From positions 1,860,001-1,924,000 of the forward strand of contig JAUKTV010000002.1 in the NCBI GenBank assembly GCA_030549205.1: a DNA stretch of 64,000 nt. The letters run 5' to 3'. The DNA is from Apiosordaria backusii (lineage: Eukaryota > Ascomycota > Sordariomycetes > Sordariales > Lasiosphaeriaceae). A model generated the notes under the pieces. That model was not told the origin of the DNA, made no database searches, and saw nothing but the letters and a program-made list of their open reading frames with translations. This document shows, one piece after another, positions 11,712-22,894 of the stretch (within the stretch, counting starts at the first letter, position 1; every line of letters starts with the position of its first letter). The translations under genes were made by a program, and so were the position numbers.

Positions 11712-12625
11712 ATGTTACGAGACTTCGAGGAGCAACCACTCCTTGCCCATGACAATCACGCAATCCGCCACTCCGCCAGGCGTGCTGCCAGTTTGCTATT
11801 CAACGTTTTTCGACACAACCCTGTTGCGTTTCCTGCTTGCCTCATTTTGACACTCCTTGCTGCCGGTGTTCCCACCATTCTGCCGAGGTTCCTGCCATCC
11901 GAAGACCCCGAGATCTACCTTGGAATTCATCTTGTTTTGATAGCTGCCGGACAAAAGGCTTGTCTCCGAACGACAACATATGTGGACACGCAGATTCAAG
12001 CCATTATTAAGGACTCGCGTTTGGATTTAGAACCAGACCAGATCAAGGCATTGACAAAGTCGGAGGCACTTGACAGCTGTGTTTTCGCAGTGCTCTTTAA
12101 ACTTATTCCGACTTTTGCCGGGCTGCTCTCACTGCTGTTTGGGCCAGCTACCCCTCCTGTCCATGCTACCGTTACCACACTCGTCGTGATAGGGGGATTT
12201 TGGACAATCTTCCAGCGGAATGTTTCCTATTCCCAGAAGACCTGGCAAGGCAGGATCGAAAGGGACCGGACGTGAGTCTTTCCACTTTACTGCTGGGCCA
12301 TCCTTGACTAACGACGCTTTGCAGACTGAAAAGGGCACCTCAAGAGCATGCCGCTCGTCAGACAGAGTACGTAGCGGCAAGACATCGGAAGTCTGATTTT
12401 GCGGCCCTTCAAGAAATTCTGATCATGTTGGCTATCTGCATAGTAAGAAAGCTTTGGCCAAACACATACTTAAACGGGGCGGCAAGCGGTGTCATCTTGA
12501 AAGATGCTCTATCACTCGGGACTTCCCTAGCTAAAGTTGGCAAGAGTTGGATTGTGGTGCGGTCGCAGATGTTGTTTCTGTTAGGGAACTGGGAGTCAGA
12601 TAGAAAAGACGCTATAAATGAGTAA
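11712..12625 (+). CDS. Putative membrane protein, function unknown (two exons)
   Basis: Exons 11712-12271 and 12325-12625 with a 53-bp intron (GTGAGT...TTGCAG, branch TTGACTAAC). The product has 286 residues. Hydrophobic stretches at about residues 36-56, 70-84, 117-139 and 146-165 suggest membrane segments, with a long polar loop in between and a basic segment encoded across the junction. The N-terminus (EEQPLL) has a dileucine-like acidic motif of the kind seen in sorting signals, which is only suggestive. It is divergent from the neighbouring seven-helix gene with about 400 bp between starts, so the two may share a promoter region. Confidence 0.6.
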
Positions 12626-12851
12626 CTGGTGGCGCCTCTATGGCGGCAATCGCTTGCACCATGTCCTCGGGTCCGTACCTCATCAGTCACGGAACAGTAC
12701 ACTAGTGTACAGTGGGAATAATATTCCGACAGGCAGGGGTAGCGAGAAATGTTTCTTAAGATAATTTCACGCCCTACGCCTACCCCTCCCCCTTCCCCCC
12801 TTCCAGCTGTGCCACCTGACACATTTCGCCTACCCCTACCGCTCTGATCTG

Positions 12852-12901
12852 CTTTCTTGCTTTCTTGCTTTCTTGCCTTCTTGCCTTCTTGCCTTCTTGC
12901 C
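12852..12901. repeat. 8-bp microsatellite (CTTTCTTG/CCTTCTTG, six units)
   Basis: Three CTTTCTTG units followed by three CCTTCTTG units. It lies in a pyrimidine-rich tract just 3' of the Ste23 gene. Confidence 0.85.
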
Positions 12902-12947
12902 TTTATTTCACCTTTGTTACTATGGAGGAGGATGCGTTGTGGATTAG

Positions 12948-15900
12948 TCAGCCGTTACTGGAGAATTCCAAATCATAGTACTCGGCAAGATCTTTCTCAG
13001 GATAGGGCGCTCTGCTGGTGGCATGGAGTGCCTTGAAGTCGCGCACGTCCTTGATGAGTGTGGGAGTTGTTCCGTTGGACGATGGCGGCTCTGCATCTTT
13101 GACGACACCGTTCCCGGGCCCATGTTCCGAGTGTAGTTTTCTCCACACTTCAGATGCAGCCTTTACCTTGGCTTCGGGTACGCCGAGGCCGTATAGGTAG
13201 TCGACAAGGCCCTCGACCTCCTTCTCCTCGTCATGACCAGCCGCGCTCAACCGGGACTGGAGGTCAGTAGCAGTCTGGGCAGCCGTGCTTTCATCGAGAT
13301 CCAGTGTCTTGATGAGATCTGTGATTTGCTTTGTCGTCACATCGCTCTTGGCCTGTGCCTCCAGGTAGGCTGCGACCTTCGCCCGAGAAGGCGATGAAGG
13401 CTTGATGTAATGGTTGAAGAATTCAATCATATCGGCCTTGGTGAGCGGCTTCAGGTTATCCACAATCAACCGGCCTAGAAAATGGCATCCAGGTTAGTAT
13501 ATCGCCATAAACATTTGAGAAGAACTTACGGTCGTTAAACATGTAGTACTCAGACTGGATGGCTTGCCAGTGCCAGTTGCTCTCTTCTTCCGATGACTTG
13601 GCCTTCTCGAGTGTTCTTTCGATCAAGCTCCGCTTATTCTTTTCGAACTCTTCCTCGGTCATGTTCTCAAGCCTCTTCCCCATGTCTTCGAGGAACTTCT
13701 CGATCCGAGTTGCAAGGTACGGGGCCGTCTTCTCGCTTTGAATGATGAAGTAAACACCAAAGGTCGTTACATTGCTCCAAGAACCACAGTACACAATGTA
13801 GCCAAGCTGCTCTTTGGTGCGAAGCTGGTCAAAACAAGGCTCGTGCATTATTTGATCCAAAAGCGCCGTCCTTGCCCTCTGGGGACGGTCAATCTTGGCG
13901 CCTGTGTAGAGCATGTAATGAATCGAGTGGTTGACGTTGGCAGGGTCCTTGAGAGTTTTCTTCCAAACGCAGTTTGATCCTGGAGAAAACACCAGCCCGC
14001 GAGGTGAGCGCCATTGCGATGGGGGCAATGGCCGGGGCTTGATTGTCGTTTCGATCATGTCGGTCAATTTCAGTGCGTCCTCCTTGTAGAAGTTGCCGTG
14101 AACCAAGACTTCCATGTGCATTTGGGCCAAGAATTCCCTCTTGAAAGAGCGCACTGCATCGGCAGTGACGACAGAAAGCTCTTCGGCGATATCAAAGATG
14201 GTGTTGTAATGATCCGTTGTTAGCCAGCTCATATAACCGCCAATCTGAGTCGATGGCGCGGAGAGCTCCCAGTTGCGGTACGATCGGATTGTACGTTCTT
14301 TAATAATGGCGAATCGATCATCTCGAATGTCTAGATCGCGCATGGTGACAAGAACCTGCTCCAAGAGCACCGAGAGTTTGTCGTTGTAGCCAAAGACCTC
14401 GATGTACATTCCCCGCTCCTTGCAGATCATAGTATATCCAACTCCTGCAAGCCTGGCATCATAGTAGTACTCTCTAAGGGCATCCTTGATCAAATCCGTG
14501 AAGAGACGGCCTGCCGCTTGCATGGAAGCTAATGATGTGATGGGTGTCCGGCAGCTAACCATGATGCTCGCTTTGGGCACCCAAAAAGTGTCATCCTTCT
14601 TGTACCAGGTCCGGACTGTGGAATCATCGCGAATAATCCGAGGCGCTATCGCAGGCTCTTTGACCTCCTTCTTCTCCACGTATAGCTTCGTTGGAATGAA
14701 CTGGTTTTTGTGGGGAAGATGGAGCGTCGCTGTTCGGTTTCCGGGTGTGCTGGCAGCTGCTGTCTTGACCTTGTTCATTAAGGTATTCGGAATGGACTGA
14801 ATAGTGTACTCCGTCCCATACCATTTCTCTTTCTTATCCAAGGTGACCGGAGGATTCCGTGAGGTGACGACAAGAAAGAAGTTGTCGGACCGTAACCAGC
14901 CCAACGCCTCCTTGATCAGCTTGGGGTCAAACCTGCGGAGTTTAGAATACCCCGACACCAGATGCTCACGCGGAATGGGCTTTTGCATACTTTGGCTGGC
15001 CGAGATCGCAAGATCGCAAACCAGCAAGCTCGCGACTTTTCCATGAACCTGAAGTTGACATCTGCCATGCCTTTTTGCTCATCAAAGATCCACTGTTGTG
15101 GCTCTGCTTCTCGCAGAAGGGCGATGTACTCAAAGACAACCTTGACAATCTCCTTGTAATTTTTAAGACCCTCTTCCGTCAATGCGATCCCGATGTCGAA
15201 CTGATCGGGTGACCCGGGACAAATATTAATTGGCCCAGCGCTCAAACCGTTCGCCCACCCTTTGGACTTGACATATGACATGATGCTGCCTGGCCCCTCG
15301 TGGCCAATGAGATGGCTAATATACTCCCCAGGCTGCGTCTCGTACAGGTTCTCTTGCTCCATGAATGGGAAGCTAAGAGTAAGTTCTCTTGTGTCCATGA
15401 TAGGGTTGGCAAAGATTTGGATACCCAAATGATCCTTGGTGAAGGGAACCTCATCTTCCCACCTGTTCCGTGGCAGATTCTTGTTTTTGATAGGGGAGAA
15501 ATACTCCGTGACCCATGCCTGTAACACATCCAGTGGCTCTCTTCCCAAAACACAAAGCTTCATGCGGTTGGCGGAGTAGTGCTTCTCGTAAAATTCAATG
15601 AACTTGTCGCGCACGTTGATGCCCTTTGCTTCGGGAATGGTCTTGAGAGTCTCCAGATTGCCGGTAGAGAAATGATGGTGGGGGTGCTTGGGGTTTGAGA
15701 GGGTCTTCTTGAGCTGATGAAGCCGCCAATTGTCATTCTGGAGGTTTTTCTTGTTCTCCGAGTCAACAGCCCGTAGCTCGCGATCCAAAGTGTTCTCTAG
15801 GAACAGCGGTTCGATGAAAAACTGGGCAAAGCGGTCCAACGCTCCCAGTAGTGGCGAGGGGTTGGTGGCAGAGGGCTCCTCATCGTTACTGGGCTTCGCA

Positions 15901-16330
15901 GAGACCTCGAAGTGGTAGTTGGTTGATGTGGCAGCCGTGAAAGCATTTCTGAGCCCAGAGTGATTCGACATGTACTGATGATAATCATTTTCAACAGGGA
16001 ACTTCTTTGTTCCCATGAATAGAAGCTGTTTACCCAGTTAGCGGCCGAGGGCGTTGCTTATGCTTGTGGTAGGAGTCAGAGACTTACATGTTCAACGGCA
16101 TGGGCCATTCCCGGCATATCATCTTCATCACTATGGCTCCCAACGTTGACATCGACCGCGGCCGCGGCCTTGTCCGTTGCAGGGTCGTGAACCAGGAGAA
16201 CCTCCAGCTGGTTGGGAAGGCGGATGACACGGTACGAACGATCATCAAGCTCGGGGGTCTCGAGGTTCTCTGTTACCACCTCAACCTCGACTCTAGCCTG
16301 CGGCGGCGGCGTTTCCTCGGAGTTGGCCAT
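12948..16330 (-). CDS. STE23: Ste23-type insulysin metallopeptidase (M16A), frameshifted by an 8-bp tandem duplication
   Basis: Insulin-degrading-enzyme family zinc peptidase; in yeast Ste23 helps process a-factor and degrades small peptides. Exons 16088-16330, 13530-16025 and 12948-13474, with introns of 62 and 55 bp. The inverted zinc motif HAVEH is at residues 77-81 and is split from the rest by intron 1; the third ligand is probably the Glu of VDSE at about 171. The core and C-terminal M16 domains follow, and the length (about 1085 residues) is normal for the family. Near 15004-15019 the bases GATCGCAA (plus strand) occur twice in tandem and shift the frame. Removing one copy makes the exons sum to a multiple of three and gives a peptide of family-typical length at that point. 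So this is either a recent null allele or an assembly error; otherwise the gene looks intact. Confidence 0.9.
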
Positions 16331-16732
16331 CTTGTGTATGGATTATAAAAGCTCGTGCTCCCGTTGGGTGTCAAGTCAATAACAAGAGTAACAAAGCGAT
16401 GTGGGCTGTCCATGAAACTTAAGTGTGGGAGGGTGGGGTGCCGGATTAAGGGGAGAGGGGGAAGACTGGAGGATAATGAGGAGGGAGCTGGTGCTTCTAC
16501 CTACCTACAACTGCTGCCTTTCAGTGTCCAGCACAGTGGAAAACCAGGAAATGCATCGGGGGTCGCCTCCACACTGAGGATATCATTGTCCTCCTATTAG
16601 CTGGTTTGCCTGCAAACATGGAAGCCTCACCAAGCGATGCATTGAATGTATGCAACCACATGGGGGAGGGATGAGAAACCAGGTCGTGGCTTTCGCACTG
16701 TGGGGCAGTATTCAACGCCATCGCTTTTGCAA
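16331..16732. other. Upstream region of the Ste23 gene, no gene seen
   Basis: Contains the presumed promoter of the protease gene. G/A-rich on the plus strand at 16410-16500 (C/T-rich in the direction of transcription). No further frame is supported. Confidence 0.4.
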
Positions 16733-16914
16733 AGGTGCACTATTTACACATCCTGGCAGAATCGGGATACCAACGATGGCTTCACCCTGCAGCCTACACC
16801 TGGGGTAAGGGAGAGTCGAACGGCCTGCTGAGGGATTCCGAGATGGCGGTGGTGGCGGCATAGCACCAGATCGTGGTCGAGTCGGCCAGGAGAACTGCCC
16901 TCCAACTCACTCAG
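16733..16914 (-). repeat. 182-bp inverted repeat, copy B (identical to 4830-5011 reversed)
   Basis: Perfect reverse complement of 4830-5011, 11.7 kb away. The plus-strand reading close to its right end continues in frame into the gene-family remnant that follows, suggesting copy B keeps the original context and copy A is the transposed one. Confidence 0.85.
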
Positions 16915-17045
16915 TCCTTGTCGAACCAAAACCTCGAACAAAGATTCTGTTTCTCAAACCTGGGGATACGGTGGGTTGATATGGTGTCTGAGTGGCTTCG
17001 GGGGTTCCTCACATTGTCCCACCATGGAGTCCCTTAGCCAACTCA
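16915..17045 (+). pseudogene. C-terminal remnant of the 7304-9049 gene family
   Basis: The plus-strand translation contains LEQRFCFSNLG and RWVDMVSEWL, which match the C-terminus of the 7304-9049 product at most positions. The frame then shifts and ends in a stop. No upstream exon is preserved beyond the 182-bp repeat. Confidence 0.65.
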
Positions 17046-17309
17046 GAAAAGCAAGGATTGCGTCCTGAAATGAACAAACCTGGTCTGGGGGCGGTTGGAT
17101 AGATACACCTCATAGGGTCTCTAGGTGAGACGTCGCCCTTTGCGCAAATAACACAAGCTCGCACTACTGTATGATAGGAACGCATGTGGATCTTTCAGGG
17201 TTTTAGGGGGCACCCAGACCTTCTCCATTCCAGACCTCAGCTCTCTTCCATCCCAGTTCCGAGCTGCGCGTCCCTCCTCTCCTTCTAAGCTTTCTTTTTC
17301 TAGTTATCA

Positions 17310-17516
17310 ATGGGAGTTGATATGAATAACCTACTGGAGGAACCCGGGGAACTCGATGCAGCAACCTTTCCCACGAATTCCACCGCCAACGAGCCAGAAA
17401 AAAAGCGCGTAAGCGCTACAAAACTGTGGCTAGAGATAATAGAACTGTACTCCTACTTCTTCGCATCGTACCGTAACCGTGACGTCTTCGCTCGTGGGAA
17501 CGTGTACGCCACATGA
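17310..17516 (+). CDS. Short hypothetical frame
   Basis: 68 residues, charged, with a Leu/Tyr/Phe-rich segment in the middle. A CT-rich leader precedes the ATG as at real fungal starts. It sits between two remnants of the 7304 family and could be a first exon or chance. No family recognised. Confidence 0.2.
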   Translation: MGVDMNNLLEEPGELDAATFPTNSTANEPEKKRVSATKLWLEIIELYSYFFASYRNRDVFARGNVYAT

Positions 17517-17559
17517 GTGGCTGGTTCAAAGTAGCATGTCTCTCCAATCTATTCTGACA

Positions 17560-17650
17560 TCAGAGAACGCGGTGGGTCGACATGTCTCTGCATGGTTGGA
17601 ATGTTGGGAAGGCCTCGCATTGTCCCACCATGTGGGTCTCTGGCCAGTGA
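17560..17650 (+). pseudogene. Second C-terminal remnant of the 7304-9049 gene family
   Basis: The words RWVDM and, in a shifted frame, PRIV are recognisable, and the nucleotide sequence aligns with the end of 16915-17045 and with the reverse complement of about 7310-7400. Too decayed to code. Confidence 0.5.
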
Positions 17651-18990
17651 GATGAGGTATGTCATATTCTTCGTGGCTTGCGAACTGCTGCCATCCAGCC
17701 TGGTAACTGAAGTTGGCGCGATATGGCCCGCCCTAAGGATTTGTAAGTTGTTAGAGTGTGTCCCACAGGACTGTGCCTACATGACAGGGTGAGAGGTTGT
17801 GTCGAATGTGACATTTGTCAGTGTACTTTACATATACTATGTACCTAATCCGATGTTGATGCAATGTTGCACCCGGGTGATGCTGGTCCGTGCTTCCAGC
17901 CTCCTTGCTGATGGTGGTGTAGATAAAGTGGCAATACCGTGAATGACCCCGCAGATCTTGGCTTACGAAAGGTCAGTGCTTTCGAAAGGCACCGTCAGCT
18001 GTGGCTTAACCCCCCAGCTTCAGCTGTCAACGGGACCTAGAACCGTCCTACATTACGATCGTGGACAGTAGTTAAGCAAACAAATTGTGTCGGCAGTAAA
18101 TGCCAAAACCTTCATAGTTGGAAAGAGCTACGGGCCGAAGACTTTTACACTTATCAGGCTGTTTCCTTTATCTTCTCAGAAACATCGCAGTCTCTAGTCG
18201 TACCCTTGGCCATGGAGTGTTGCAGCCCCCGGCAAACAACGCCCGAAGTCCTAAACAAAGAGAGGATCCAATGCGCCACATCCACAAGTGGAGAAAATAT
18301 ATCCATCAGAGGCATTTTGTGCCGTTAGTAACGTCGCATAGGTCAATGATGTGTCAGAAAAACCTACTGTCCATCTTCCGTAGCTGGATTTGACGTATGC
18401 CAGTCACTGTAAAATTGTCAGTTGTTTTTTGCGGCTCTTTAGGGATGATGCTGACATACAGAACTTCCCTAGCGGGGAAGGACATGGTGAACGAATGAGG
18501 GTTCTTGGACTGGTGCGGGGTCGTGAGAGCAGATTCCTCCAATCACTCGAGCGACAGGGATGCTAACCGAGTCCCAACTAAAACGATCCTTGGGACATGA
18601 CCCCACTACCCGTTCCAGATTTTGATTGGCCGAATGTACGGGGAAATGGTGATACTCCGACGCTCTCCACTTCTTTGCTCCGAGTGGGTCCTGTGGGATG
18701 GGAGCACACAGACCTCGAGGGTGCCAAGAGCAACAATCAATTTCAGATCCACAACACTTGTGCGATTTTGGCAGCGATTTTGAGGCGAACTGCACAAGTC
18801 AAATCGACCCGCGGTGCCCCCCTCCCAAGACCTGTCGTATCAAGAGTCGTTAACAGACAGCAACTGGTAGTAAACAGAAGACAAAGAATTTACAAAGCAA
18901 AATTGTATAATGATTGCCTGAAGAAGTTACCATAACCACCTGCCTCAGAGTTCCGCTTCGGTATCTACCGGTAAGTTACAAAACTTCTCC
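17651..18990. other. Intergenic, no gene seen
   Basis: 1.3 kb of short frames on both strands without motif, exon structure or recognised repeat, ending at the partial Zn2Cys6 copy. Confidence 0.4.
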
Positions 18991-19196
18991 TGCAGAAGTT
19001 ATCGCCGTCAAGGGGCTCCGGCTTGAGAGCCATTTCCCAGGCTTCCGTGGAGGTCAAGTGAGCCATCGTCTGGCCGGGAGGTGAATCTGAGATCGAGGAG
19101 GCGCTGGAGGAGCCATTGGCGGGCGCGCCCTCGCCACTGAGAAAAGAGGGTTGGATGCTTGAAGCCATGGTCAACCACGACAGAGTATGTTGGGAT
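18991..19196 (-). pseudogene. Partial copy of the Zn2Cys6 gene 5' end
   Basis: Aligns with 3707-4004 in the same orientation: the first 50 or so residues are nearly the same (start MTMASSIQPSF), then about 29 codons present in the intact gene are missing, and similarity ends before the zinc cluster. To the left it runs into unrelated sequence and a stop. To the right it breaks off at the ten bases ATGTTGGGAT, immediately before the rvt sequence. It cannot make a DNA-binding domain. Confidence 0.8.
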
Positions 19197-21335
19197 CCGG
19201 AGCATGTTCCGGTACGTGTTCAAGACCTCGTCGACATGCTCCCGCCCGAAGCAGTAGGCGGGCTCACCAAAGGTGTGGCTGAAGAAGCGGCCGATACAGC
19301 TATTCCATGTCTGGACCCACGACAACACGCTCTTGCACTCGGTGAGCTGCTTCTTGAGCTGGTCCACGTGCGCCACGACGAGCTTCTGGTCGATGACCCA
19401 TTTTCCAGACTCGGGGTCAAGGCACAAGAAGCCGATCTTGACGGGACCGGCTGGCAAAGTCTTGGTGATGGTTGCGTCCTTCTTAGAGGATCCGGGCAGG
19501 TAGACGGAGCCGGTCTTGGTTTTGTTGAAGTCGAGGCCGAACACCTTGGCGAATGATTGCATGCAGCTCCATGCCTGGGCGCTTCTCCGGGGCTCGCCGA
19601 CGAGCCAGATGTCGTCATGCAGCCGGTACAGCAGGATGCCGGTCTCACGGTTCACGGCAAGATCCATGAAGAACAGCACCAATTCTCCCGTGAACTTCTC
19701 CGAGGCGTGTGCCATGGGGACACCCCTCTTGCGGATGCGGGGGCCGAGCTGGGGCCGGTCATCCGAGGCGGCGTCCAGGTTCAGCGGGGATTCGAGGTAC
19801 TTCTTGAAGAAGTCGATCCAGTCCTGGCCGAAACCGACATAGCGCATGACGGCAAAGACGGTGCTATGAGAAAGTCCAGGTGCATACCATTGCAGATCCG
19901 TCTGCACCAAAGCCACGCCGCCTCCTGGGACCGTCCGGGTATCGTGCGTGAGGCCACGGAGCCGATGGACGATCAGCTCGGCGGTAAGGTGGCGCAAGAG
20001 CTGCTGCTTGATGCCAGATCGCTTCTGTGGAGAGGTATTGACGTCGGCAACCTCGCTATCATCGCTGTCATTATCGTCGTCGTCATCGTCGTCATCATAC
20101 TTGTTGTCGCCGTCGAAAAGCGAGGTCTCGGTGGCAGGAAGTTGCGAAAGGAAGAACTTGTCAAAGTAGTCGGACTTGCGACGCGACTCGATGCTAGCGA
20201 TGGGGACCGGCGTGTTGTTCAGGTAGAAGCGGCGTCTCTCCAGGTCGGCCGGGGACGGGGCCCTGTGGCCCTCGAGGTCTCTGGAGTACACAACCTCAAT
20301 GAAAGCCTTGAGGGCCGGTTTGAGCAGGTTGCACAGTCCGATGCCGATGTACTGGACAAAGATCATCTGCAAGATGTCATCATCGGCCCAGACGCGGTAC
20401 TTGCCATTCAGACTGCGGCGCGGCAGGACGTGAATGCCATCCTTGCCGGCGTCCCAATGCCACTGCTTCAGGTCGGAGAAGCGCATGTTCAACACATCGG
20501 CGATCTCGGATTTGGCGACATCGCTCTCGAGGAAGTCCCGTAGGATGGCTTGCTTTTCATCACTGAGAATGTCCTCGGTCAGGAGGCCCTTGATGCAGCT
20601 GGTAAGGGACTCCTCGTCGAAGGGGGCGGTCTCAGACATGAAGCTGGCGCTGGCGTCCTCAATCTTGTTGCGCAGCTTCTCGAGCTCCTTTTGGCTCTCT
20701 TCATCTGGGAACAGTCAGTCGAGGAACCTCCGGATTTCGGCTTCGTCCGTCTCGAGCGGCTCGAAGACAACCGACTCGAACTTGTCAACAAGTTCGCTCA
20801 GGCGCTGGCGCTGGCGCTCAACGAGCTCGAAGGAATCATTGTCCGGATCATCAGCCGAGGCGGGCAATGGGTCGACCAGTGGCTGGTCCATCCACTCTAC
20901 GGTCACCAACCACATCAGAACTCATTCAGTAGTCCGTGTTCGGCAGGTATGGGCGGAGTGGAGAGGCATACCAGTCAACAGACGCGAGTAAAGGTGGGCC
21001 ATGTCTAGCTTGCGGCTCTGGATGTCGAGCTTGGCACGAAGCTGGCGGTTGAAGCTGGCCAGCTTGGACACGGAGATGGAGGCATCGTAGCGGGACTGGT
21101 CCAGCCAGCGCCGGAGGTTGTTCAGGGCGGCATCCTTGGCGGCGGTCGGGGAGAGCTCTCTGACGGCCTCGAGGAGACAGGCGAGGCGGTCCCGCTCATC
21201 GGCAGCTGCATCGGCTCTGGCAAGGTGTTCGCGCTTGCGGGTTTCGTAGGACCGGTGGCGCGATTCTAGCTCGCGGATCTTGCTGAGCGTGATGCTCTGC
21301 AGCGTCTTGGACAGGACCGACTTGGGAGAGGCCAT
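19197..21335 (-). pseudogene. rvt: rvt: cellular reverse-transcriptase-related gene, nonsense codon and missing 3' end
   Basis: The rvt genes are single-copy, non-retrotransposon reverse-transcriptase genes known from many fungi; their cellular role is unresolved. Exon 1 is 20972-21335 (coiled-coil-like N-terminus), the intron is 20897-20971 (75 bp), and exon 2 runs from 20896. Recognisable are the N-terminal domain, an Asp-rich loop, RT motif A (TDLQWY, catalytic Asp at 19896-19898), a motif-B-like block and the RLHDD motif C (about 19611-19622). At 20715-20717 an in-frame TGA stands where the frame otherwise continues unbroken for hundreds of codons; a single base change from TGG would explain it. 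The reading frame then loses rvt sequence at 19197, exactly at the inversion breakpoint, so the C-terminal part is absent. Confidence 0.82.
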
Positions 21336-21594
21336 GTTGGAAGCTCAGAGACAATGTGTATGTGCGAGGAGTGCCAGTTGCTGTGGGAACAAATGTGGAC
21401 GAAGGATGGAAAAACAGGAATGTTCAGAATTGATCAGACTCGAAATGACTTTTATCTTCAGCTCTCAAACCTCAGCTCACCAGGGTACGAATGGAGGAGT
21501 GGGGAAGCCATCTTCAGCTCCAGGCACCGGTCTGTCTGTGCTGTGCTAAGTCTGCGACGTCTACCTGTGTTGCGCGGTGCCAGGTCTGTACCGT

Positions 21595-21725
21595 CTGCCC
21601 CTGTCTGCGGCGTCTGCGGCGTCTGCGGCGTCTGCGGCGCCTGTCCCTATACGCCGCCTGTCCCTATACGCCGCCTGCCCGTCTACGCCGCCTATCCTGT
21701 CTGCGCCGTCTGCGCCGTCTGCGCG
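21595..21725. repeat. GC-rich minisatellite (GTCTGCGGC and CTGTCCCTATACGCCGC units)
   Basis: Four to five copies of a 9-bp GTCTGCGGC unit, then about two and a half copies of a 17-bp unit, then GTCTGCGCC units. Lies 260 bp upstream of the rvt start codon, in its likely promoter side. Confidence 0.8.
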
Positions 21726-21906
21726 TGGTCCTATCGTACTCAACATGACTCCCAGGGGGGCTGCATTGGTGCAGCCACGATACGTGGGGGTCAGCGGGCA
21801 TTATGCCGGCGCGAGGTGCTGCACCAGTAAGCTCACACCGGAAGTCCCGCCACCTAAGGGGTGACTGGCCCGAGAATTCGGGTCTGTGCTGCATCCCCAA
21901 CGCTAG

Positions 21907-22894
21907 GTGTCAAACCTACCCCAGGGGTTTCGCCTTTTCCACTCGCCAATCTCGGCGCCTACCCGTGTGCTTGACCTGAAGGCCGGCTCTGGCTACTGGG
22001 TAGAGTATGTTAAAGACTACCCTTTGTATAGACCTGTAGCTAACAAAGTTGGTATCAGTAAGGTTGCTCTTACCGAATCGGCCCATGTTGTCGGAATAGA
22101 TATTGCGCCTGTCCAGTGGGCCACCGAGCCAAATTGCAGCTTTGAGTTCGACAATGTCAACTGGAAATGGACTAGAAAGTGGGAATCTTTCGATCTGATC
22201 CGTGGCAGCAACCTTCTGGAAATGTCCAGCATTGGCCCAGGCTATTCCGCAGCTCCTTCAGCTGTCTGATGCCAGGCGGATTCCTCGAGCTGTGCGACAC
22301 GCCTTTCAGCTACACGAGCAATGCCGGAGAGATCACTTCTTGGAACTCGGTCTCTCGGCAGGCACGCGAGCTTGGCTACAAGATCGGCTGTTCGTTTGCC
22401 ATCCATCCTGGCATGTACGCGCGTTACATGGCAGCGGCTGGCTTCGTGGACATCCGTGAGAAATGGGAGACGATCGAAGTAACGGAATTTGTCTTGCATG
22501 ACGTCGAAAGCGTACTCCTCTTGGCGTGGCACCTGGAAGGAGCGGACGACGAAGAAATTGGGACGCGTCTGGCGGACTGGCGCGGCCGACTTGAGTCGGA
22601 AGCGAGCAGTGTCAAAGTCCGATAGTATGTGCCCATTCTCCCTAGTAAGACATCAACTAACCTCTTTGCAGTGTTACAGCATGGGGACGAAAGCCGTTCG
22701 CTGGAGAGGTAGCGTTAGCCTCGGACGGAACAGTTTCTGATGGTGGCAGTGATGATGATGCGGATGAGTTTTCGGTCGGGATGAGAGGCGAGGATCCATC
22801 CAGTGCGACAGCTAAGCGAGGGCACGATGATATTCCGTTGCATGTGGATGCGAAGAGAGCTCGGACAATCGCGTGGGTGGGCAGCTTGGGGTGA
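21907..22894 (+). pseudogene. LaeA-like SAM-dependent methyltransferase, 5'-truncated and frameshifted
   Basis: The N-terminal SAM-binding motif is present in altered form (RVLDLKAGSGYW, family usually DLGTGTG), then VVGIDIAP, FDLIRGSNLL and, in another frame, CLMPGGFLEL, which is the post-motif block of this class. A probable in-frame intron is 22000-22062; a second intron is 22625-22671 (GTATGT...TTGCAG), leading to a last exon with WGRKP and an acidic tail. The frame shifts by one base near 22235. About 100 N-terminal residues that normally precede the SAM motif are missing. Family members methylate unknown targets and some regulate secondary metabolism; this copy is not functional as it stands. 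Confidence 0.65.

Noticed and set aside
19557..20543. 328-codon plus-strand frame
   Set aside because: It is the antisense of rvt exon 2, which has clear RT motifs on the other strand.
20715..20740. A 23-bp intron removing the TGA in rvt
   Set aside because: The only GT...AG pair spanning it is far shorter than any intron in this window.
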